Source: an uncultured Clostridia bacterium (GTDB taxonomy: Bacteria > Bacillota > Clostridia > Christensenellales > Borkfalkiaceae). From it: DNA of 6,459 bases. Below the pieces are notes generated by a model. It searched no databases. It worked only from the letters and a program-made list of their open reading frames with translations, and was not told the DNA's origin. The translations under genes and the position numbers were made by a program. Each line of letters begins with the position of its first letter. Position 1 is the first letter of the stretch. The stretch spans positions 1-6,459 of the forward strand of contig CAMOXE010000130.1 in assembly GCA_946628865.1 (NCBI GenBank), read 5' to 3'. Below are positions 1-6,237 of the stretch, piece by piece.

Positions 1-450
1 AGCAAAGAATATAACCTTCGGTTGGACGAACAAAAGAGATTTATATCGAGCGTTTACGGCGACAAGGTTCGCATTATAGAGGGAAGATATTTCAGCCGCG
101 AGTTTTTCGCGATGGCTGAGGGACTTGAAAAAGCACCCGAAGGCGGAGAGCGGTGCTATAAATGCTACGAAATGCGACTTAAAGAGACCGCTCAAACGGC
201 AAAAGACGGAGGATTCGATTATTTCTGTACTACGCTTTCGTTAAGCCCGCATAAAAATGCGGAATGGATAAACGAACTCGGTCAAAAATACGCCGAAGTA
301 TACTCGGTAAAATTTTTGCCGAGCGACTTTAAAAAAGGCGACGGCTATAAGCGCAGCATAGAACTTTCTAAAGAATACGGGCTATACCGTCAAAATTATT
401 GCGGTTGCATTTATTCAAAGTACGCGAATTTAGAGGGAGCGGAAGAATAA
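1..450 (+). CDS. queH: Epoxyqueuosine reductase QueH, 5'-truncated by the window edge
   Basis: QueH (formerly DUF208) reduces epoxyqueuosine to queuosine in the tRNA wobble position, the last step of queuosine synthesis; it is the non-homologous alternative to the cobalamin-dependent QueG. The frame is open from base 1, so the TTG at 22 is not a credible start and the true start lies upstream. Counting from base 1, 149 residues are visible. They include the family blocks ERCYKCYEMRL (residues 50-60, Cys52 and Cys55), the segment around TTLSLSPHKN (77-86), and the C-terminal LYRQNYCGCIYS (128-139, Cys134 and Cys136). In this family conserved cysteines bind an iron-sulfur cluster and metal. The N-terminal Cys-Cys-x-x-Cys region expected in QueH is off-window, which fits about 40-60 missing residues. 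It ends one base before rsmD and supplies that gene's ribosome binding site, so co-transcription is likely. Confidence 0.93.
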   Translation, partial: SKEYNLRLDEQKRFISSVYGDKVRIIEGRYFSREFFAMAEGLEKAPEGGERCYKCYEMRLKETAQTAKDGGFDYFCTTLSLSPHKNAEWINELGQKYAEVYSVKFLPSDFKKGDGYKRSIELSKEYGLYRQNYCGCIYSKYANLEGAEE

Positions 451-451
451 A

Positions 452-976
452 GTGAGAGTAATCGCGGGTAAGCACAGAGGTAGAGTTCTCTGCGAATTCA
501 AGGGCGACGCCGTCAGACCGACTTCCGACAGGGCGAGAGAGGCTCTTTTTAATATTTTGCAGTGCGAAATCCGCGGCGCGGAATTTCTCGATTTGTTCTG
601 CGGTAGCGGCGCGGTCGGGATAGAGGCGATTTCTCGCGGAGCAAAAGGTGTTACCTTCGTCGACAAATCGGCGGAAAGTATAAAAATCACCAAAAAAAAC
701 TTGGACGCCGTCGGCGAAACCGCTCGGATAATAACTTCGGACGCAATCGACTTCGCGGATAGAACGGACGAAAAATTCGATATAATTTTTCTCGATCCGC
801 CATACAAATTCGACGTAACGGAAATTTTAGTTAAGTTGCCGCGCCTGCTCGCCGCGGACGGCGTTATCGTTTACGAACACGGAGACGATAAAAAAATAAG
901 CAATGAAGAACTTGAACTTCAAAAAAGTCGCAGATACGGAATCGCGATATTCGATTTTTTTAAGGTGAAAAAATGA
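452..976 (+). CDS. rsmD: 16S rRNA (guanine(966)-N(2))-methyltransferase RsmD
   Basis: RsmD uses S-adenosylmethionine to methylate N2 of G966 in 16S rRNA during 30S assembly. The 174-residue protein has the usual family length. It shows the N-terminal MRVIAGKHRGR and RPTSDRAREALFNIL blocks (residues 1-11 and 22-36), the SAM-binding motif I FLDLFCGSGAVGIEA (45-59), and the catalytic N-methyltransferase motif DPPY (115-118). The start is GTG at 452, supported by the family's characteristic M-R-V-I-A-G opening and by purine-rich sequence just upstream (GAGGGAG at 433-439 and GGAAG at 441-445), both inside queH. The stop codon shares four bases (ATGA) with the coaD start, which indicates translational coupling. 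The rsmD-coaD pair is a standard order in Bacillota (ylbH-ylbI in Bacillus subtilis). All key residues are present and nothing looks damaged. Confidence 0.96.
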   Translation: MRVIAGKHRGRVLCEFKGDAVRPTSDRAREALFNILQCEIRGAEFLDLFCGSGAVGIEAISRGAKGVTFVDKSAESIKITKKNLDAVGETARIITSDAIDFADRTDEKFDIIFLDPPYKFDVTEILVKLPRLLAADGVIVYEHGDDKKISNEELELQKSRRYGIAIFDFFKVKK

Positions 977-1452
977 AATGCGTTTTTGCCGGGACTTTCG
1001 ATCCCATAACTTTAGGTCATGAAAACGTTATAAAAAAAGCCTCCGAACTTTTCGATGAAGTGGTGGTGGCTATATGCGTAAACAGAACAAAAAGCACTAT
1101 GTTTTCGCTTGAAACTCGCTTAAATGCCTTGAATGCGGTATGTTTGCCGTATAAGAACGTAAAAGTTACGCATTACGAGGGTTTTTTAGTGGATTTCATG
1201 CGCGAAAACGCTATAAAGTATAATCTGAGAGGCGTGCGCAGCGCCGTCGATTACGAGTATGAAACCGCGATGCACGAGGTGAACTCCGCTCTTTTGCCGG
1301 ACGCCGTTACGCTTTATCTGCCGTGCGAAACGAGTTTTCGGCACGTCAGTTCCACACTCGTAAGAGAAATGGCGTTTTACGGCAAAGACTTTTCTGCGTT
1401 CGTGCCGACTGCCGCTCGTGAAATTTTAGAAAACGACGTTAAAAAACGTTAA
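973..1452 (+). CDS. coaD: Phosphopantetheine adenylyltransferase (PPAT) CoaD
   Basis: CoaD transfers AMP from ATP to 4'-phosphopantetheine to make dephospho-CoA, the penultimate and rate-controlling step of coenzyme A synthesis. The 159-residue protein matches the normal bacterial length. It shows the nucleotidyltransferase signature GTFDPITLGH (residues 7-16, with the T-x-G-H motif at 13-16), the substrate-binding block RGVRSAVDYEYE (86-97), and the C-terminal SSTLVRE motif (126-132) that contacts ATP. The ATG start overlaps the rsmD stop by four bases, and an AAGGTG Shine-Dalgarno lies at 962-967, five bases upstream. The last 27 bases are shared, on the opposite strand, with the 3' end of the ylbJ-like gene. 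No convincing terminator is visible after the stop. Feedback by CoA is known for the family but cannot be read here. Confidence 0.97.
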   Translation: MKCVFAGTFDPITLGHENVIKKASELFDEVVVAICVNRTKSTMFSLETRLNALNAVCLPYKNVKVTHYEGFLVDFMRENAIKYNLRGVRSAVDYEYETAMHEVNSALLPDAVTLYLPCETSFRHVSSTLVREMAFYGKDFSAFVPTAAREILENDVKKR

Positions 1453-2397
1453 AGCGAGCAAAAAAGCGACGACCGTCTGAATTATTTTGGAGAGGATAAA
1501 GATTCCGATATTTACTTTGGCGCTCTTTAAAAACATGAGAGATTGAAATATTACGGAGACCCCGCCGAAAGATACGCTCGCCGCGCCGAATGCGACGCTT
1601 AACCTGTTTACTCCGCCGGCGGATAAAATTTTACAACCCCTCGTGCATTCTATAAGACCTATCGTAAAGCCTTTGGACGAGTTTTCGTCGCCGCATATAA
1701 GATATAAGAGTTTTTCAATGGGTAGAGTGAGTTTTAAATTTATTACAATATCCGATAAGACGTAAAAAACGCATATAAAACCGCCGATCAAAGCGACGGA
1801 TACGACGGAAGAGTATACGCAGTCGTAAAGCAAGTTTTCGCTTTTTTCGTAGTTTAAATCAAGAAACGAAGTTTCGTTTTTTTTGCCGTAAAATCTGAAA
1901 ATCAGTCCGCATATGACGGCGGAGAGTATATGCGCGGCGATAATAGTATAGCCGACGCGCTTGTCGCCGAACATACCTACGCCTACGCTGCCGATGATAA
2001 ACAGCGGTCCCGACGTAGAGCAAAACGTAGACATTCTCGTCGCTTCGCTTTGCGTTATTTCGCCGTTTTTACTGAGGTCGGATATTATCTTCGCGCCTAC
2101 GGGGTAACCCGATAGTATACTCATTATGAACGCGTAAGAAGATATTCCGCCGCAGCGGAAAAACTTCCCGGTCAGCCTCTCGGCTTTTTTTGAAAATGCG
2201 GCTATAAGTCCGATTTTGGACATTATTGCCGTCAAAAAGAAAAACGGCAACAGCGACGGCAATACGGATACCGCCCATAATTTTATGCCTTCAAACGAAC
2301 TTTTAACGTAGACGTCCGGTTTGGCGGCGAGCATCGCAACGCAAATTATCGGTATTATCGCGGCAAAATCGGTAAATGATTTACGCATACTTTTCAT
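1426..2397 (-). CDS. ylbJ: YlbJ-like sporulation integral membrane protein (nucleoside-recognition/Gate-type fold)
   Basis: This is a 323-residue very hydrophobic protein with roughly eight likely membrane segments, for example near residues 11-25, 41-66, 85-107, 129-143, 150-169, 197-219, 267-290 and 296-318 (judged by eye). The recognisable YlbJ features are LPSLLPFFF (46-54), SGYPVGAK (96-103), a GEI-x-x-SEA-x-R stretch (112-121), and STSGPLFIIGSVGVGMFG (127-144). A second-half block around GLIECTRG (247-254) and FGGVSV (277-282) also fits. In B. subtilis, YlbJ is a sigma-E-controlled protein needed for spore heat resistance, and its biochemical activity is unknown. Location next to rsmD-coaD supports the call, because B. 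subtilis has ylbH-ylbI-ylbJ; here the gene is inverted. It seems shorter than the roughly 400 residues I recall for YlbJ. The start at 2397 lacks a clear Shine-Dalgarno; an in-frame ATG at 2388 is the alternative. A general Gate-domain transporter is the main rival call. Confidence 0.8.
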   Translation of the reverse strand: MKSMRKSFTDFAAIIPIICVAMLAAKPDVYVKSSFEGIKLWAVSVLPSLLPFFFLTAIMSKIGLIAAFSKKAERLTGKFFRCGGISSYAFIMSILSGYPVGAKIISDLSKNGEITQSEATRMSTFCSTSGPLFIIGSVGVGMFGDKRVGYTIIAAHILSAVICGLIFRFYGKKNETSFLDLNYEKSENLLYDCVYSSVVSVALIGGFICVFYVLSDIVINLKLTLPIEKLLYLICGDENSSKGFTIGLIECTRGCKILSAGGVNRLSVAFGAASVSFGGVSVIFQSLMFLKSAKVNIGIFILSKIIQTVVAFLLALTFFNVVF

Positions 2398-2408
2398 ATA
2401 AATATTTT
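2380..2408 (+). promoter_or_regulatory. Possible sigma-A promoter for rarA
   Basis: TTTACG (2380-2385) and TATTTT (2403-2408) are separated by 17 bases, giving a predicted start near 2415 and a leader of about 27 bases before the rarA ATG at 2442. The -35 box lies inside the 5' end of the divergent ylbJ-like gene, because the intergenic gap is only 44 bases. The match is moderate and the region is AT-rich, so chance cannot be excluded. Confidence 0.35.
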
Positions 2409-2441
2409 ATTTTCTCATAGGGGAAAATATTCGGAGTAAAA

Positions 2442-3761
2442 ATGTACGATCTTTTTGATACAATAAACGACAATCGGGAAGATAATCGCGTTCGTCCGTT
2501 GGCAGACAGAATGCGCCCGACGTCATTAAGGGAATTTTTGGGACAATCCCATATCTGCGAGGAGAACAGTCTACTTCGCCGAGCAATTTCTTTGGACCGT
2601 GTCGGAAGTTGTATATTTTGGGGACCGCCCGGTACGGGCAAGACGACGCTTGCCAACATTATAGCAAATTCCACAAGCGGCAACTTCGTTAAATTAAACG
2701 CCGTTTCAAGCGGAGTTTCGGACGTAAAAAAAGCGATAGAGGACGCAAAAGAGAGTTTAAAACTCTATTCCAAAAAAACCTATCTTCTCCTTGACGAATG
2801 TCACCGTTTCAGCAAAACGCAGTCGGACAGTTTACTTCCCGCCATCGAGCAGGGCACGATAATATTTATCGGCTCGACTACGGAAAATCCTTACGCGGCG
2901 ATGACGCCCGCAATAGTTTCGCGTTGCAGTGTGTTCGAGTTCAAAAAACTCGATAAAGAAACGATTAAAGCGGCGCTTAACAGGGCTATTTCCGATAAAA
3001 AACGCGGGTACGGCGAACTTGATCTCGAAGTTCAAGACGCGGCAATAGAGCATATTTCGCTTATGAGCGGCGGGGATTTGAGGACGGCTTACAACGCTTT
3101 GGAACTCGCCGTTTTGACGACTCCGCCCTCTGCCGACGGCAAAACCGTAATTACTCTCAAAGACGCCGAGCAGTCTATACAGAAGAAAGCCCTTTCCTAC
3201 GACGAAGATTCCTACTACGATATTATAAGCGCGTTTTGTAAATCTCTCCGCGGCAGCGACAGCGACGCGGCGTTGTATTACGCGCATAGGCTTATATCCG
3301 GCGGTTGTGATCCTCTTCTCGTATTCAGAAGGCTTTTAGCACATTCGGCGGAGGACGTCGGCATGGCGGATCCTAACGCGTTGGTCGTCGCGACGAGCGC
3401 TTTGACCGCGTTTACTCATATGGGACTGCCGGAAGGCTTGCTACCCCTTTCCGAGGCGATCATTTACGTCTGTGAAGCGCCGAAATCGAATTCGGTAGTC
3501 ATAGCGATGGACGAGGCGAAAGCGGCTGCCGAAAGTCATTTGGACGACACCGTTCCGCATCATCTGCGAAATCCGGTGTATATGGATAAAGAATCCAAAA
3601 AACTAAGCGCAAAATATAAATATCCGCACGACTACGGCGGCTACGTCGAACAGCAGTATTTGCCGGATTCGCTCGTCGGCAGTAAGTTTTATCGGCCGAA
3701 AGGCGCGGGATATGAAAAAACCGTGCTTAAAATCAGGCAAGAAAAGGGAATAAAGGGCTAA
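2442..3761 (+). CDS. rarA: Replication-associated recombination protein A (RarA/MgsA), AAA+ ATPase
   Basis: RarA is a tetrameric AAA+ ATPase of the clamp-loader/Mgs1/WRNIP1 family that acts at stalled or gapped replication forks together with SSB and RecA. The 439-residue protein has the family's usual length. It shows the N-terminal PLADRMRPTSLREFLGQ (residues 19-35), Walker A GPPGTGKT (61-68), Walker B LLLDE (115-119) followed by C-HRF where the family usually has I-HRF, and sensor 1 around STTENP (145-150). It also has an SRC arginine finger (160-162), sensor 2 GGDLR (210-214), and the C-terminal tetramerisation domain with HLRNP (374-378) and KYPHDYGG (393-400). The ATG start is set by the CGGAG Shine-Dalgarno at 2432-2436, five bases upstream. 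It is divergent from the ylbJ-like gene and followed by 83 non-coding bases carrying the promoter of the next operon. No clear terminator follows it, so readthrough is possible. Confidence 0.95.
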   Translation: MYDLFDTINDNREDNRVRPLADRMRPTSLREFLGQSHICEENSLLRRAISLDRVGSCIFWGPPGTGKTTLANIIANSTSGNFVKLNAVSSGVSDVKKAIEDAKESLKLYSKKTYLLLDECHRFSKTQSDSLLPAIEQGTIIFIGSTTENPYAAMTPAIVSRCSVFEFKKLDKETIKAALNRAISDKKRGYGELDLEVQDAAIEHISLMSGGDLRTAYNALELAVLTTPPSADGKTVITLKDAEQSIQKKALSYDEDSYYDIISAFCKSLRGSDSDAALYYAHRLISGGCDPLLVFRRLLAHSAEDVGMADPNALVVATSALTAFTHMGLPEGLLPLSEAIIYVCEAPKSNSVVIAMDEAKAAAESHLDDTVPHHLRNPVYMDKESKKLSAKYKYPHDYGGYVEQQYLPDSLVGSKFYRPKGAGYEKTVLKIRQEKGIKG

Positions 3762-3776
3762 TATCCGTTTTTTCGC

Positions 3777-3805
3777 TTTACAATTCGTAATTTATATGCT
3801 AAAAT
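3777..3805 (+). promoter_or_regulatory. Strong extended -10 sigma-A promoter of the tyrosine-phosphorylation operon
   Basis: TTTACA (3777-3782) and TAAAAT (3800-3805) are separated by the ideal 17 bases. A TGC extended -10 element (3797-3799) sits directly before the -10 box. Transcription should start near 3812, giving a leader of about 33 bases. The leader has a GAGGT ribosome binding site at 3836-3840, four bases before the ATG at 3845. The leader is too short for a riboswitch, and no operator-like repeat stands out around the boxes. Confidence 0.8.
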
Positions 3806-3844
3806 AATTTAGTAGATATAAAAATCTTTATTCATGAGGTTTAA

Positions 3845-4636
3845 ATGGAAGAGCAGGAATTTAAAACCGAAGGCGAGCAACTTTCGTTACAATCGCTTTT
3901 TATAGAGGTAAAGAAGAACTTACTTCTTATAATCGTTATCACATTGTTGTTCGCGCTTGCGGGCGGATTATACTCTAAATTTTTCGTTAAGACGAAATAT
4001 ACTTCTCGCGGATCGTTTATCGTAAACGTATCGATGGAAGAATCTAAAGTTACCGAAACGACGGCTTATTCGTATGCGGTAAGCCTTACCAATTCTTTGG
4101 CGCCGTTTATTAAAACGGCAAACGTAGGCAAAAAAGCGGCGGAGTTATACAACTCCGGCAAATACAATAAAGATGCGGACGGCAATCTCGTACCGCCCGT
4201 CGAACAATTAAAAGAGGGCGTGTTTACCGGCTCGCTTACTGTTACGACTACCGAAAAGAACTTTATAATAACCGTAATCTGCACCACGACTAACCCTAAT
4301 GCGGATAAAATTTTGAAGGCGGCTATGGACGCTACGCAGGAAGTTGCGAACGAACTAACCGATAAAGACGGCAAACGTACTGTAATGTATAACAAATTCT
4401 TACAATACGAAGCGCCGTCGTATCCGTCAAGCGACTCGAGTACCAGAATTTACAAATACATTTTAATATTTATGCTGCTCGGACTTGTCGTTTCCGCAGT
4501 CGTAATCATTTTAAAGATATTGTTTAACGACACTTATAAGACAAAGGAAGATTTAGAGCGCGATTTAAACGTCGAAGTTCTCGCTTTAATAGACGATCTT
4601 GCCGAAGTAAAGGAGGGTAGTCATTATGGCAGATAA
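3845..4636 (+). CDS. ywqC: Wzz/YwqC/CapA-type membrane adaptor of a BY-kinase (polysaccharide chain-length determinant family)
   Basis: This 263-residue protein has the Wzz layout: a short cytoplasmic N-terminus, TM1 at about residues 26-47, an extracellular domain of about 155 residues, TM2 at about 204-226, and a cytoplasmic tail. A reduced proline-rich segment (APSYPSSDSST, 190-200) precedes TM2, as is usual for the family. The tail FNDTYKTKEDLERDLNVEVLALI (from residue 227) matches the typical juxtamembrane block that ends in 'edLe..l...vLg.I'. In Gram-positive bacteria this tail binds and activates the separate cytoplasmic kinase. The gene opens the operon behind a strong promoter, and its last 11 bases overlap the kinase start. 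The kinase's Shine-Dalgarno AGGAGG lies inside it at 4611-4616. The equivalent pneumococcal name is CpsC/Wzd. No polysaccharide gene adjoins it here, so whether it sets chain length or only activates the kinase is open. Confidence 0.88.
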   Translation: MEEQEFKTEGEQLSLQSLFIEVKKNLLLIIVITLLFALAGGLYSKFFVKTKYTSRGSFIVNVSMEESKVTETTAYSYAVSLTNSLAPFIKTANVGKKAAELYNSGKYNKDADGNLVPPVEQLKEGVFTGSLTVTTTEKNFIITVICTTTNPNADKILKAAMDATQEVANELTDKDGKRTVMYNKFLQYEAPSYPSSDSSTRIYKYILIFMLLGLVVSAVVIILKILFNDTYKTKEDLERDLNVEVLALIDDLAEVKEGSHYGR

Positions 4637-5453
4637 GACTTTTAAAGGAAATCGGATTACCGGTATTTTCAAGAAAAAACGCATTCAGCGCGAGGACGCA
4701 ATAATTATAAAAAAAGGCGGAAGCGGTTCGTTTGACGAGGCGTATAACAGGCTGAAAGATAACATTATGTATTACTGCGGAGACGGGGAACATAAGGTTA
4801 TACAAGTCGAGTCGTCCATAGCGGGCGAGGGTAAAACTACGCTCGTAGCAAACCTCGCGTATTCGCTTTCGATGAACGATAAAAAAGTCGTCGTAGTAGA
4901 TTTGGACCTCAGAAAGGCAAGAATACACCGTCCGTTTAAAGTCAGCCGCGATATAGGAATCGGCGAATACGTTTCCGGCGAAAAGACGAAAGAAGAAGTG
5001 ATTAAGCACACCGAATTCGGGGTGGATATAATCACGAGAGGAAAGCAGATATATAACGCGTCTTTGGTTTTATCCTCGCAGAAGATCAAACAACTCATTT
5101 CCGAACTCAGGGAAGAGTATGACTTCGTGCTACTTGATTGTCCGCCCGTGCTTATTATATCCGACTACTTAAACATAACACGCTTATCCGACGGCGTTTT
5201 GTTCGTCGTTGCGGCGGGATATACGAAGAAAACTGCTGTCAGAGACGCATTTGCACTTTTGGTACGGGCAGGCGCTAACGTGATCGGTACCGTAATGACG
5301 TTTACCGAGCAGAATATGCACAGTTATTCTTACTATAAATACGGCAAATACGGTTACGGAAAATACGGTAACAGTTATTACAGCGCTTACGGCGATAAGT
5401 CGGACGACGAAAAACCCTCAGAGGACGAGACAGAACAGAGAGAAGAGAAGTAA
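4626..5453 (+). CDS. ywqD: BY-family tyrosine-protein kinase (YwqD/CapB/CpsD type)
   Basis: This 275-residue cytoplasmic P-loop kinase transfers phosphate from ATP to its own C-terminal tyrosines and to partner proteins once activated by the membrane adaptor. It shows Walker A AGEGKTT (residues 66-72), Walker A' DLDLRK (92-97, Asp92 and Asp94), and Walker B FVLLD (167-171) followed by CPP. The C-terminal tyrosine cluster at 234-255 (bases 5325-5390) has ten tyrosines in 22 residues, with three K-Y-G units. Two family landmarks are altered. The E-x2-R-x2-R oligomerisation motif near EAYNRLK (38-44) reads E-x2-N-x2-K, and the usual PPNPSELL loop is replaced by IYNASLVLSS (142-151). An acidic tail rich in Asp and Glu follows the cluster. 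The ATG at 4626 has AGGAGG nine bases upstream. The C-terminal cluster separates it from MinD/ParA ATPases. The phosphatase follows after five bases. Confidence 0.93.
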   Translation: MADKTFKGNRITGIFKKKRIQREDAIIIKKGGSGSFDEAYNRLKDNIMYYCGDGEHKVIQVESSIAGEGKTTLVANLAYSLSMNDKKVVVVDLDLRKARIHRPFKVSRDIGIGEYVSGEKTKEEVIKHTEFGVDIITRGKQIYNASLVLSSQKIKQLISELREEYDFVLLDCPPVLIISDYLNITRLSDGVLFVVAAGYTKKTAVRDAFALLVRAGANVIGTVMTFTEQNMHSYSYYKYGKYGYGKYGNSYYSAYGDKSDDEKPSEDETEQREEK

Positions 5454-5458
5454 CGCCG

Positions 5459-6163
5459 ATGATAGACGTACATTCTCATATAATTCCGTTTGTCGACGAC
5501 GGCAGTAAGGCTATGAGAATTTCACTCGCGATGCTTTATGACGAAATAAAGTCGGGCGTCACGGAAGTAATTCTCACTCCGCATTACAGAGAAAATAAAT
5601 ACGACGCGCCTATAGACGTCGTGGTAAAAAATTTCAATCTTCTTCAAGACGAGGTCCGTAAATGCGAAATGTCGATCAAACTGCATTTAGGCAGAGAGAT
5701 CAGTGTTGACGACCGTCATAAAGATTATATCAAAGGCGGTAATTTTATATCGCTTGCAAACACTTACTACGTTCTTTTGGAATTTCCTTTCAACGATAAA
5801 ACGGATATCGACGACGTTTGCTATGAGGTAAAACTTATGGGGTATATACCCGTTATCGCGCACGTTGAAAGATACTCTTACTTCAGAGATTACGCAGCCA
5901 TAGAGGCTTTAAAGGATTCAGGCGTTCTCATACAAACGAACGCCGCGGCGATCGTTGGGGACACTTCGCGCAAAGAACGAGCCTTCGTTAAAGGTCTGTT
6001 AAAACGCAAACTCGTCGACTTGGTTGGCAGCGATATACATTCTACAAGAATAAATCATATGGCTGAGGCGTATAGAAAAGTCGCTAAAAAAGACGCGGAA
6101 TACGCGGAAAAGATATTTACTCTTAACGCCAAAGCGATTTTAAATTCAAAAAAGAGAGATTAA
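5459..6163 (+). CDS. ywqE: PHP-family tyrosine-protein phosphatase (YwqE/CpsB type)
   Basis: This 234-residue metal-dependent phosphatase of the polymerase-and-histidinol-phosphatase (PHP) superfamily is expected to remove phosphate from the tyrosine cluster of the adjacent BY-kinase. The metal-binding motifs are in order: DVHSHIIPFVDDG (residues 3-15, His5 and His7), TPHY (40-43, His42), GREI (78-81, Glu80), LEFP (107-110, Glu108), AHVERY (134-139, His135) and GSDIHS (190-195, Asp192 and His194). It is a little shorter than the 240-255 residues common in the family, but no motif is missing. The ATG follows the kinase stop by five bases; the purine-rich GAGAAG stretches at 5438-5450 are a weak ribosome binding site, so translation may be coupled to the kinase. 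The gene ends directly at a terminator. The order adaptor-kinase-phosphatase matches B. subtilis ywqCDE rather than pneumococcal cpsBCD. Confidence 0.93.
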   Translation: MIDVHSHIIPFVDDGSKAMRISLAMLYDEIKSGVTEVILTPHYRENKYDAPIDVVVKNFNLLQDEVRKCEMSIKLHLGREISVDDRHKDYIKGGNFISLANTYYVLLEFPFNDKTDIDDVCYEVKLMGYIPVIAHVERYSYFRDYAAIEALKDSGVLIQTNAAAIVGDTSRKERAFVKGLLKRKLVDLVGSDIHSTRINHMAEAYRKVAKKDAEYAEKIFTLNAKAILNSKKRD

Positions 6164-6186
6164 AAAAACGGCTTACGCCGTTTTTT
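6163..6186 (+). terminator. Strong intrinsic terminator of the adaptor-kinase-phosphatase operon
   Basis: A perfect 10-base-pair stem is formed by 6163-6172 (six A then CGGC) and 6177-6186 (GCCG then six T) around the loop TTAC. The U-run is part of the stem. The hairpin begins on the last base of the phosphatase stop codon. Because the left arm begins with an A-run, it could also work on the minus strand for anything transcribed leftward from the right edge. Confidence 0.87.
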
Positions 6187-6237
6187 AATTTCAGCGGAAA
6201 ACCGCCGTATGGTTAGCCGAGTGTGAATAGGTTGAAC

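Noticed and set aside
22..24. TTG as the start of queH
   Set aside because: The frame is open to base 1, and the residues before the TTG fit the QueH sequence, so the gene starts upstream of the window.
430..807. Minus-strand open frame opposite rsmD
   Set aside because: It lies antisense to a well-supported gene, has no recognisable domain, and is best explained by codon bias of rsmD.
1436..1449. Small hairpin ACGTT-AAAA-AACGT at the coaD end as a terminator
   Set aside because: The stem is only five AT-rich base pairs and no T-run follows on the plus strand. On the minus strand the following T-run is broken. It is too weak to call.
2832..3287. Minus-strand 151-codon open frame opposite rarA
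   Set aside because: It is antisense to intact AAA+ motifs, has no homology that I recognise and is rich in Arg/Val/Phe in the way shadow frames are.
3762..3776. T-run after rarA as an intrinsic terminator
   Set aside because: There are six T in a row at 3768-3773, but no stable GC stem precedes them; only a two- or three-base pairing is possible around the rarA stop.
3812..3844. Riboswitch or attenuator in the leader of the kinase operon
   Set aside because: The leader is only about 33 bases, with no stem-loop beyond the ribosome binding site.
4524..5009. Minus-strand 161-codon open frame across the adaptor-kinase junction
   Set aside because: It crosses two well-supported genes and has no ribosome binding site or domain that I can recognise.
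4626..5453. Kinase gene as a MinD/ParA-type partitioning ATPase
   Set aside because: The Walker A' and B layout is shared, but the C-terminal tyrosine cluster and the adaptor and phosphatase neighbours identify a BY-kinase.
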